From Heloderma charlesbogerti (Eukaryota; Chordata; Lepidosauria; Squamata; Helodermatidae), in the NCBI GenBank assembly GCA_026122225.1, contig JANEZZ010002678.1, positions 329,501 to 393,500 on the forward strand: 64,000 nt of DNA, written 5' to 3'. The position numbers and the translations under genes are program-made. The stretch's first letter is position 1. Every line of letters starts with the position of its first letter. The notes under the pieces are model-generated. The model saw only the letters and a program-made list of their open reading frames with translations. It was not told the origin of the DNA and ran no database searches. This document shows, piece after piece, positions 53,876 through 62,727 of this stretch.

Positions 53876-54002
53876 CTCCTGGTGCTGTCCAGATGTTTTG
53901 GATGATAGCTTCCATAATCCCTAACCATTGGCCATGCCGGTTGGGGCTTATAGGAGTTGTTGTCCAAAACATCTGGAGTGGACCAGGTTGCCTAGCCCTG
54001 GT
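53876..54002. mobile_element. Palindromic MITE
   Basis: CTCCTGGTGCTGTCCAGATG, TTTTGGATGATAGCTTCCAT and CCATTGGCCATGCCGGTTGG are mirrored by GGAGTTGTTGTCCAAAACAT, CTGGAGTGGACCAGGTTG. Confidence 0.8.
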
Positions 54003-54825
54003 GTAGATGGCTCCACTCTTCTTATGAGGCCTCAGGTCGATCACATCTGCTCTTGGAAGGTTCTCTCATGACCAATACAGGAAAGGGTCAGTTATAGGTC
54101 TCCTTCCTTCCGATTGAGCTTCAAGTCCTATTTCGTTCTGCCTGTGTGCTGGGCTGTGTTTGTACTCCAGATGCACACAGATGTGCATGATGCTTGGGGG
54201 ACATCCTGCGATCCATGCCCATGGCCAATGGATTGCACCCGGTGAACCTTATGACATATAAGTTAAGGGCTAGTGTCACAATATTGTTCCAGATATTAAG
54301 GATCACATACTTAAGAGGTTTAAAGTACATATCCAGAATTGTAAAAAGATTCATATGACAGCAACATTGTGCTACCTACAGAGGCTGAAGTCCTCAGAGA
54401 CATGTCTGGAACAGCAAAAGACATGAGGATTTATGACAAGGAACAGCAATTGCAATATCTAGTGCTAAACATTTAATCTAAGGTTAGAGTTTTTACTTCA
54501 GATCAGAGCTGAAGTCAGCAGAATTAAATCTTGAAGTGCATTTCAGCAACCCTAAATCCTTCGTATACTGTTAACAGTGGCAGACTTCCAAAATGCATTT
54601 CTTTAATAAGACTGTAAAATATAAAGTTATCTTTTTCAAGGAGGGGTGGGGGGAAGGACTGACGGGGAAGGGGTAAAGTGAAAGCATCACAAAACTGTTT
54701 TATCACATGGGGCTTTTCTAACATTATTCCCCCTTCCCCCCACCCCTGCCACCAAATTCTTTGTTGTTCACATTTTTTCCCTTCTGTGAAAAATCAGGGG
54801 GAAATATTTCAGGAGGTAAGACTGA
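54003..54825. other. Unassigned DNA
   Basis: Nothing recognised. Confidence 0.4.
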
Positions 54826-54826
54826 T

Positions 54827-54861
<35 letters not shown>
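54826..54861. repeat. (TTTC)n microsatellite
   Basis: About nine TTTC units. Confidence 0.95.
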
Positions 54862-55506
54862 CCTTGCAGGTTGGAAGAGGGTAAGGATTTGCCAATCAGT
54901 TGGTAGCCAATTGTCCTTCGGCTATCAAAAGGGATTCAGCAGCTGTTACCTTCTCTTTCTTGCTTAACATAACTTTCTGTTCACCTGCCGCTGAAGCAAA
55001 TTTATGCAGAGCATACTGGGATGTTGTTCAAGTCCCCAAGGCAACTCCATTAGCTTTCCCAAGAGCTCCATTAAATGCTTATTAAAGCAAACAAAAAATA
55101 CTTTCAGATAATGCTAAGGTTCACCATTAAACCTGTAAAAGTACTGGGGAAGACTGAGGAAAGGCCAGAATATCATCCTTAAGTGCCCTTTTTGTGTTCC
55201 GAAATGACAGCACATATGGCAAGGGCAATGGCCCACTGTTTGGATACCCCTGCAGGGCATAACTGGGTGTAAAGTACTGAGCCTTTTTTATTTAGATGGC
55301 TCAGCTTTTGAGACTCTGGCTTGATCCATCAATATGGATGACCAAAGAGAGACATCATTATTTAAAGTTTTGTTTTCTTGGGGAGTATGTTCTGTGACAA
55401 ATCTTCTAATAATAAAATACAGATAGTGATTGCATCCTGTGTATAGGAACTGGCCTATAAATCAATATGTGCTAGGAGCCAAAGATGTCACAGAAAGCTG
55501 GTGGGA
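54862..55506. other. Unassigned DNA
   Basis: Nothing recognised. Confidence 0.4.
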
Positions 55507-55695
55507 TTGTGAGATCCAGTGGTTAGAATGTTGAACTAGTGCCAAGGAGGGTTAGGCTAACCTCAGAGCATTTACTCTTTTTCATTCTAACCTACCTTAA
55601 AGGGATGTTGTGTGGATAAAATTGAGGGAGAAGAGAACCTTGTACAGTGCCCTGAGCTCCTTGGAGAAAAAGAAGAATGGAAATTCAATAAAATC
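55507..55695 (+). mobile_element. MIR-like SINE
   Basis: GAGATCCAGTGGTTAGAATG (A-box region), TTCATTCTAACCTACCTTAA, AGGGATGTTGTGTGGATAAA, GAGAAGAGAACCTTGTACAG and CTGAGCTCCTTGGAGAAAAA follow the MIR-like order. The B-box part is replaced by AGGGTTAGGCTAACCTCAGA, so it is damaged. Confidence 0.7.
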
Positions 55696-55952
55696 CCACT
55701 TTTGTTAAAAGTATATGGTAGGGAGATACATGTGATTCCCTCCACATGTTGGATGAATGCATGGAGAGGTCTGTGGGACTGTGCAGGCTACTTTAGTCCA
55801 CTGCCACCATGCTCCTTTGATGAGCATCCATTTGATATTTGTTGGGAAGTGTTCTACGTGCATATAGATGTATGCACAGAGAGCTCCTACAAAGGAGGAG
55901 GGACTCTGGTTAATCAGGGCCATCCTCACATGCAGGAGCTCTCTGCAAGTAT

Positions 55953-56440
55953 ATTAGGGTGGCCACTTATCCATAACCAAAAAGAGGACACCAATTTGCA
56001 TAACATTTGCATATGCTAATTAACATATAGATGCAAATTTAGAAATAATGGGCTATATAGTCCTACTTAGAGTAGACAGATTAAAACAAATGAGACGTGC
56101 TGAAGTCCCATTCATTTCCACAGTTCTGTTCTAAGTAGGAGTAACACTGGATAGTATCCAGTTAACTATCTTAGAAATACATCTCACCATAGCAGGGAAG
56201 AATGTGACCAGGTGAGCTGTGTATCTGCTGTGTACTACCCTGCTGCTGTTGATGGGCAATCCCAAGGCCCTTGCTGCTCTCCCTTCTTATCATTCTTTAT
56301 CTTTGAACTGGATTTGGACTGGGCAGCTCTTCAAACAGAGGACGGTCTTCTGACAGCCCCTCAAACAGAAGACACCATCAAATTGAAAAATGCCTTCTGT
56401 AAAGTAGGGCACTTGACCAACCCAACATTTGTATGTGCAC
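55953..56440. mobile_element. DNA-transposon derivative with GGGTGGCCAC-type ends
   Basis: The left end TAGGGTGGCCACTTATCC, AAAAAGAGGACACCAATTTG is loosely mirrored by the right end ACCATCAAATTGAAAAATGC, AAGTAGGGCACTTGACCAAC. The right half is shared with 49387-49605. A short-repeat fragment lies within (CCATTCATTTCCACAGTTCT). Non-coding. Confidence 0.55.
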
Positions 56441-56837
56441 AGAACTTCTGACCAGTGGAACCCAAGCTGCCTCATGACCTCCTCTGCACTACAGCTTCAT
56501 GTGTAAGGTAAAAGGTCCAAGCCCAACTTTGCCTTGCTCATGGCTTCTGTCCTGGTAGATCTTTCCTGTAAACTCCTCACTAATCGTAAGGAAAATCACT
56601 TTGCATGTGCTCAGAGGCATTCTCTTTCATTGTAACTTCAATTATTGAGCTGGTTCAGATAAGCAAGCATTTTGCCAGTGCATGCAGTCCCTTCAGTATT
56701 CCTTTTGAGTATGCCAGGAATCTTCCTGTTGACCATAGCTTCCCATTTTGTTTGAACCAAGAAACTCTGGTTACCAGCTTTCGAACAAGCCAGGATCTTG
56801 ACCCGTGTTTTAAAGTTGGTTTAAGAACCTAGTTTGT
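56441..56837. other. Unassigned DNA
   Basis: Nothing recognised. Confidence 0.4.
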
Positions 56838-57446
56838 TCCATACCTGGCAACCATAAGTTCTTTGTAGTCTCTGTGACTTACACATATGAGTTATGCACC
56901 TGTGCAGAACAGTCATTCAGAACATTCTAGACTTAAACAGAATTTTAGGCGGGAGTCCTGCCCACCTCCTCTGAACACGCTCCAGGTGTGGCTCCCGCCT
57001 GCCTCTCTTCCAAGCCTGCCACAATGGAGGAATAAGGATGGGATCAAAGAGGGGAGGAAGGTGGGTTGCGTGAGTTCACAGATGACTACTTGAAGAACCA
57101 CAGATACGGGTAAGCAGCCTGTCCTTCTTTGTGGTCTCTCTGACTCAGACACATGGGTGACGGAAAAACAAGAGACTTACCAGAGGAGGTAATCCAAATA
57201 CAAGGCACATCAGAATTGAAGAAAGAACCATTCTGCCACTCACATTCCTTGTTTCTCCTTTGTGGCAGACTCAAAACAGAGATGCAGGGGGGAGCCATGC
57301 CCAGAGTGTCTGCAGAGGAGGTGGGTGGGACCCCCCTAAAACTCTTGTTTAGCTCTAGAATGTTCTGAAAGACTGCTCTGTGCAAGTGCATAATCCATAT
57401 GTGTGACTTCACAGATGAGCACTCCAAGAACTACAGTTACAGGTAA
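56838..57446. mobile_element. Two tandem palindromic DNA elements with GGTAAG-containing ends
   Basis: Left terminal part ATAAGTTCTTTGTAGTCTCT, TCAGAACATTCTAGACTTAA and CCCACCTCCTCTG (56850-56978) is mirrored on the other strand by GAGGAGGTGGGTGGGACC, TCTAGAATGTTCTGAAAGAC and AGAACTACAGTTACAGGTAA (57317-57445). An internal junction at about 57085-57150 (TTCACAGATGACTACTTGAA, GATACGGGTAAGCAGCCTG, then TTCTTTGTGGTCTCTCTGAC) shows one element ending where the next begins. Class unknown. Confidence 0.7.
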
Positions 57447-57985
57447 GCCACCTGTCCTTTCTGTTGAGACAATTAATTAAGACCCTTCCTGGTTTGATTG
57501 CTCATGCCACAAAGTGAAGGGGCTGCATGCATGAGCAAAATGCTACTTCATATCTTGGCTTGTTAAGCTGAGATATGATTATCCAAATCAGATTGCTTTG
57601 TGGTTGACTTCAGAGAGGTTTGCCAGTCAGAGACTAGCTAAATGGTGTAGCTTCAGCACTGGACTTAAACTGTACGGTTCTCCTGCTTTTAATTCCTCTA
57701 AAAGAGTAAAGACAACTGAAAATATAGTTTCTTGAATCTTACTTATTCATCAAGGCTAATTATCACTCTGAAATAAAAGCTGTGCAAAAAAATCTGGCAA
57801 AATAACTTTGTAACTAGGCTAGTGCTGCAAAATAATGCTCCCTTCCATTGCAAAAGCACAAGTTTTGAATTTCAACCTTCAAAATTCTGCTGCATCTATA
57901 GCAAAGTAATGAGGGTCCATTTTTCCACCAGATTTCAATAGCATTGATTCTTAAGATAGAAAGGCCACAGAAATATGGGTGATCC
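57447..57985. other. Unassigned DNA
   Basis: Nothing recognised. Confidence 0.4.
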
Positions 57986-58028
57986 TCTTCTCCTCTCTTC
58001 TCTTCTCTTCTCTTCTCTTCTCTTCGCT
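57986..58028. repeat. (TCTTC)n microsatellite
   Basis: About eight TCTTC units, slightly imperfect at both ends. Confidence 0.92.
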
Positions 58029-58840
58029 TCCTTCCACCCTTTGTAAAGTTTTTTTTTTAAAAAAAAATTCCTGTTGGATGATGTGGATTTTATAAATCAA
58101 TCTTTATAATAAAGACTGGCTATGGTGATGAAAAGCGAACCAGTGGGAAATACAGCAATTTGATCTGAGATGCTGCTTTTAAAATAAAGATTGCCTAGTC
58201 TGTTCTTTCTGAGGTAGTACACAGGCAGAGTTCCTGGAGACACCATCGTTAGCTGTTAATAGGGGCTGCTACAAATTTCAACCTAGCGTACATTTGTGTT
58301 TCCTTCCCTCTCAGGCCCCTGAGACTTTGGCCATTGGACTACAGTGCTGAGAGCCCCTTAACTACAGCTTAGGTAGACTTACTAATATAATTTCTCTTTG
58401 CAGAGTTCTTGTAAAACACACACCGTTCCTTCCCTGTTGCGACGCTGCAGATTTCTGAATGATAACAAGCAAGACAATTTACAGTTGACTAGAGGTGCTC
58501 CTTTGCTATGGAACCTTCTTGTCAAATGGAGTTGAAAAACAAGTCCCTTTCTCCGGTGGTGTCATAGACAACTCAGAGAGGCATAAAGTATCTGAGTGAA
58601 TCCTTTTCCTTCTGTAGCTTGTACTATCATATATTTCTGCTTAACTTTTATCTAGTCATGACATGTATGATTCACATGGCTTTTTTCTGGTCCCTGTGTT
58701 CCAAGCTCTGTCTTCCACAGCTAGATAGATCTGTGGCAAAGTCCTCAGATTTATCAGCTCTCTGAAACAGTTGTTTGGGCTCAGGACCAATGTGTAAAAA
58801 CCTTTGCTGCCTAGTAAATGTCTGTAGGGCCAATTCGGGC

Positions 58841-58841
<1 letters not shown>
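58029..58841. other. Unassigned DNA
   Basis: Nothing recognised. Confidence 0.4.

Positions 58842-58882
<41 letters not shown>
58842..58882. repeat. (TTTC)n microsatellite
   Basis: About ten TTTC units. Confidence 0.95.
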
Positions 58883-59446
58883 ACCTTTAAATTTATAAGT
58901 TGCACCCTAAGGTGCTGGGGGCAATGGACAAGAAAAGGATTCTTCAGTATTAGCCCCGGAGAATGTGCTAGTTGAAACCAAATGTGATCACACTCCTTTG
59001 CAAGTGGATGTACTGCTTCAAAATGCTTAGAACTGATAGGGCAGTACTATGGCCCAGCTAAGATGGCCAATGCTATGCCAGAATTTACGCCCGGTAGATT
59101 AGTACATTATGCTCTCCCAAGCATAAAAAAAGGTTTAATTCTTCGTAAGCTTCCTTGAGAGCTTTGACCTAAGTGTGACGAATAAATGCTCCAAACAAAC
59201 AAAAAGATAAAGCAAATAAATCTACGCCACTCCCAACAAATAAGTAACAACTACACATTCCTTTTCCAGGAACCTTACATCTCTCATTTGAGAAATGGCC
59301 CCTTAACCTGTTCATGGCCATGCCACCTCCACAGCCCCTACATGACGATTTAACTTTGGTTCACAACATGTACCCCAAAAACAAAAAAGAACTTTTACAC
59401 TGGATTGGGCATATGTTTGCAGCCTCATTTAAATTAACATGGATGA
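58883..59446. other. Unassigned DNA
   Basis: Nothing recognised. Confidence 0.4.
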
Positions 59447-59478
59447 AATACATACATACATACATACATACACACATA
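59447..59478. repeat. (CATA)n microsatellite
   Basis: ACATACATACATACATAC run immediately upstream of a SINE. Confidence 0.9.
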
Positions 59479-59483
59479 CCTGA

Positions 59484-59655
59484 GAGATGGTGCAGTGTAG
59501 TGGTCAAGACTGGGACTAGGACTCTGACAACCTCGGTTCTAGTCCCCACTTGGCCGTGAAGTTCAATCTGTGACTTTGGACTAGTCACTGACTCTCAGCC
59601 TAACCTCTCACAGGTTGCTGTGAGAATAAAATGGAGAGGAGAAAGGCTATATGAA
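59484..59655 (+). mobile_element. MIR-like tRNA-derived SINE, well preserved
   Basis: The head GGTGCAGTGTAGTGGTCAAG holds the A box. GGTTCTAGTCCCC is the B box. The body reads CACTTGGCCGTGAAGTTCAA, TTTGGACTAGTCACTGACTC, TCAGCCTAACCTCTCACAGG, TTGCTGTGAGAATAAAATGG and AGAGGAGAAAGGCTATATGA. Confidence 0.82.
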
Positions 59656-59681
59656 CCTGTTCCTTGCAAAAGAAAAAAAAA

Positions 59682-59733
59682 GTATAGATAGATATAGATA
59701 TAGATATATAGATATAGATATAGATAGATAAGA
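59682..59733. repeat. (GATA)n/(ATAGAT)n microsatellite
   Basis: Mixed tetramer and hexamer units of ATAGAT type. Confidence 0.92.
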
Positions 59734-59872
59734 GGGGAGAATTATAACATTTTATCAGAAGGGGAAGAATGCAGGATTAAGAGAGTATTTGTTCTTACCT
59801 TTACCCTTCCTCTTCAACCTCCACCCACCCTTTCTGGCTCCATGGAGCTGGCTATGGGAACAGCTACTGCAG

Positions 59873-60415
59873 TGTCAGGGTTGGATCGGAGCCCAGAGAG
59901 CCCCAAAGCAGTTCTGATTCTGAGGAAGAGATAGAAACCGTGGGAGAGGAACCCACTTGCTGTTCAGAGGAGCAGCCAGGGGGAGAGCCCCTCCTGGTAC
60001 ACATTCCTGAGAGTGATAGTGACCCTGGCAGAGAGATGGAGGCACAACAGCAGTTTCTGGACGCTAAGTGCTGGCGCAGCCTCAAGCGGGGGCTGAGAGG
60101 AGGTGCTCAGCCCGCTTGGTGCGACGGAAACAGCGGCGCTCCGATGCCCCACAGGAAAAGGGTGGACTCTCTCGTCCTAGCCCATAAGTACAGAGGTTTC
60201 CCGCCTTCCCCTCCAAACAGAGATCAACTGATTCCTAAGGTTAGAACCCCCGAGTAGGCAGCTCTCTTAAGTCTCATTCGTAAGATCAAGCAACTAGCAT
60301 CTGTAAGTGTCATTAGGTTGAATGGGAATAAAGCCTTGGAAAAAAGCCCTATTGTCTGTGTGTTGATTCTGGCTACCTGAGGATTTCAGAAGACAGCAAG
60401 GGCGACCTCCTGACA
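59873..60415 (+). mobile_element. Solo LTR (Ty3/gypsy-like or retroviral) with 5-bp duplication
   Basis: The unit starts TGTCAGGGTTGG at 59873 and ends CTCCTGACA at 60415, giving TG...CA termini and a 7-bp inverted repeat (TGTCAGG/CCTGACA). TGCAG lies on both sides (59868-59872 and 60416-60420), a 5-bp target-site duplication. AATAAA at 60327-60332 precedes a GT-rich TGTCTGTGTGTTGATTCTGG, as in an R/U5 boundary. The 543-bp length fits an LTR, and no internal gag/pol sequence flanks it, so it is a recombination remnant. A 105-codon frame (59940-60257) inside is probably chance. Which class of LTR element it came from is not decided by these features. Confidence 0.85.
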
Positions 60416-60420
60416 TGCAG

Positions 60421-61350
60421 CCCCTCTGCTGAAACTGAAAAGAACCTGATTGGTGCAGAGGCAGTGCTGGCACCAGGTTTTTGAGGGCCCTTGGGCAGGA
60501 CACCCTCAGTGAGTCCATTCACCACCAACATCCTCTTTCTCATCATTGCTACCATTTGCTTGCTTGACAGGCAAAGAGCCAGTGAGCAAGTAGGCCATGG
60601 CATCTGTTGCTCTTCCTTCACCACCACTGGGCCAAAGCAAGAGGCAGGTGAACAAGCAGGCTGCAATAGTGAAGAGGAGGAGCAACTCCAGGAGGCTCTT
60701 GTCAGTGACGCCCTACAGAGGCGTGGGCCCTCAGGAGGTGCCTGACCACGGCTACCCTTGACGCTGGCCCCGAGCAGGGGGTCAGCATGTCCCATATATC
60801 TTCTAATGCCAATTTCTTCCTGCTGGTCCTTTTGTCCTGTCAGGGGTAATGCTCTTGCTGGTGAATTGCCAGGACTCCAGCACCGGGGCAGGGCCCATTG
60901 CTGGCACCTGCCTTAGGCTCCCCCTCTCATTTTTCCCAAACTCAGCACTCTAAGCAGGACAGGTGGGCCCAGCTGCTATTAACCCTTCCTTCAAGGACCC
61001 AGAGCAAAGCTACCCTGCTGCCATTGTGAGAACCTGAAATGGTGAATAGACTCAGCTGTTGAGCATGCTGCTGATACCACCACTAGATAAACCCACCAAT
61101 GGATGAGGGGCTTCACCAGAGGGTGCATTGCTGAGGCCCCCTGCAAACCCAGAGCCAGCCCTGATCCTAATGGGGAGAGAAGGGCATGCACCCTCTAAGG
61201 CTAATTCTCTTCCCTCTAGTGCTTTAGTGAGAGCATTTCTCCTCACACATTAAAGGATCTTTTGCAGGAGAAAGAGGGAAAATGGGCTCAGAGGGCATGT
61301 GCTCAATGCTATGTGCTTAAGGGGCAGTTATGTCCATGCAATACCTATCA
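60421..61350. other. Unassigned DNA, moderately GC-rich
   Basis: Contains several chance frames. Words such as GCAGTGCTGGCACCAGG near 60463 and CCAGAGCCAGCCCTGATCC near 61149 hint at a decayed DNA element with inverted ends, but this is not firm. Confidence 0.4.
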
Positions 61351-61415
61351 CCCCTTCATGGATCACTGCCTTCTTGTGGTGAAGGGGCTTGCGTAACTCA
61401 GTGAAGCCATAAGCT

Positions 61416-62354
61416 ATGCCGTGCAGGGCCACCCAAGACGGACAGGTCATGGCAGAGAGTTCTGACAAAATGTGGTCCACTGGAGAAGGAAATGGCAACC
61501 CACTCCAGTATTCTTGCCAAGAAAACCCCATGGAAAGTAACACAAGGCTAAAAGAGATGATGCCGGAAGATGAGCCCCTCAGGTCGGAAGGTGTCCAATA
61601 TACTACTGGGGAAGAGCAGAGGGTATTTCCAAGTAGCGCCAGAAAGAGTGAAGCGGCTGGGCCAAACCCGAAAGGACACTCAGCTGTGGATGTGTCTGGT
61701 GGTGAAAAGAAAATCCGATGCTGTAAAGAACAATTTTGTTTAGGAACCTGGAATGTCAGATCAATGAATCAAGGTAAGTTGGAGGTGGTCAAACATGAGA
61801 TGGCAAGATTGAACATCGACATCTTGGGAATCAGCGAACTAAAATGGACAGGCATGGGTGAATTTAATTCAGGTGACCATCATATCTACTATTGTGGGCA
61901 AGAATCCCTTAGAAGAAATGGAGTAGCACTCATAGTCAACAAAAGGGTGGGAAAAGCAGTACTGGGGTACAATCTCAAAAACGATAGAATGATCTCAGTA
62001 CGAATCCAAGGCAAACCATTCAACATCACAGTAATTCAAGTCTATGCCCCAACCACTGAGGCTGAAGAAGCTGAGGTTGATTGGTTCTATGAAGACCTAC
62101 AACACCTTCTAGAACTAACACCAAAAAAAGAGGTCCTCTTCATCATAGGGGATTGGAATGCTAAAGTAGGAAGTCAAGAAATCACCGGGATAACAGGCAA
62201 GCATGGCCTTGGTGTACAAAATGAAGCAGGACAAAGGCTAATAGAGCTTTGCCAAGAGAACATGCTTGATCATAGCAAACACTCTTTTCCAACAGCACAA
62301 GAGACGACTCTACACATGGACATCACCAGATGGTCAATATCGAAATCAGATTGA
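61416..62354 (+). pseudogene. BovB protein, N-terminal region and endonuclease block
   Basis: The frame is open from the ATG at 61416 for 312 codons. Residues 1-100 are a polar N-terminal segment. The apurinic-like endonuclease follows, with GTWNVRSMN (about 110-118), ISELKWTGMG (about 139-148; the E is the expected metal-binding residue), VIQVYAPTT (about 206-214) and GDWNAKVG (about 245-252). It would nick target DNA for reverse transcription. After LIELCQEN (about 275-282) the frame leaves the expected protein. The continuation (ANTLFQQHKRRLYTWTSPDG, SDHELL) lies in the next frame from about 62266 to 62727, so an indel near 62262-62270 breaks it. ATG at 61416 is chosen because the antisense copy has the same start. 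Confidence 0.9.
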
Positions 62355-62727
62355 TTATGTCCTTTGCAGCCAAAGATGGAGAAGCTCTATACAGTCAGTC
62401 AAAACAAGACCTGGAGCTGACTGTGGCTCAGATCATGAGCTTCTTGTTGCAAAATTTCGGCTTAAATTGAAGAATGTAGGGAAAACCACTAAACCATTCA
62501 GGTATGACCTAAATCATATCCCTTATGAATACACAGTGGAGGTGAGGAATAGATTTCAGGGATTAGTCCGGATAGACAGAGTGCCTGAGGAACTATGGAC
62601 GGAGGTCCGTAACATTATTCAGGAGGCAGCAACTCAATCCATCCCAAAGAAAAAGAAATGCAAGAAAGCCAAGTGGCTGTCTGATGAGGCTTTACAAGTA
62701 GCTGAGGAAAGAAGGGAACGAAAATGA
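62266..62727 (+). pseudogene. BovB protein, end of endonuclease and linker, shifted frame
   Basis: This block continues the protein in another frame: LYTWTSPDGQYRNQIDYVLC (about residues 15-34), GADCGSDHELLVAKF (about 50-64; SDH is the last endonuclease motif) and VPEELWTEVRNIIQEAATQS, then KKKKCKKAKWLSDEALQVAE. It ends at a TGA at 62725-62727 just after EERRERK. A second indel near 62715 returns the protein to the first frame. The nominal start here is not a real start codon; the block is defined by where the frame becomes coding. Confidence 0.85.

Noticed and set aside
59940..60257. 105-codon frame rich in E, S and P
   Set aside because: Lies wholly within the solo LTR, so it is LTR sequence by coincidence.
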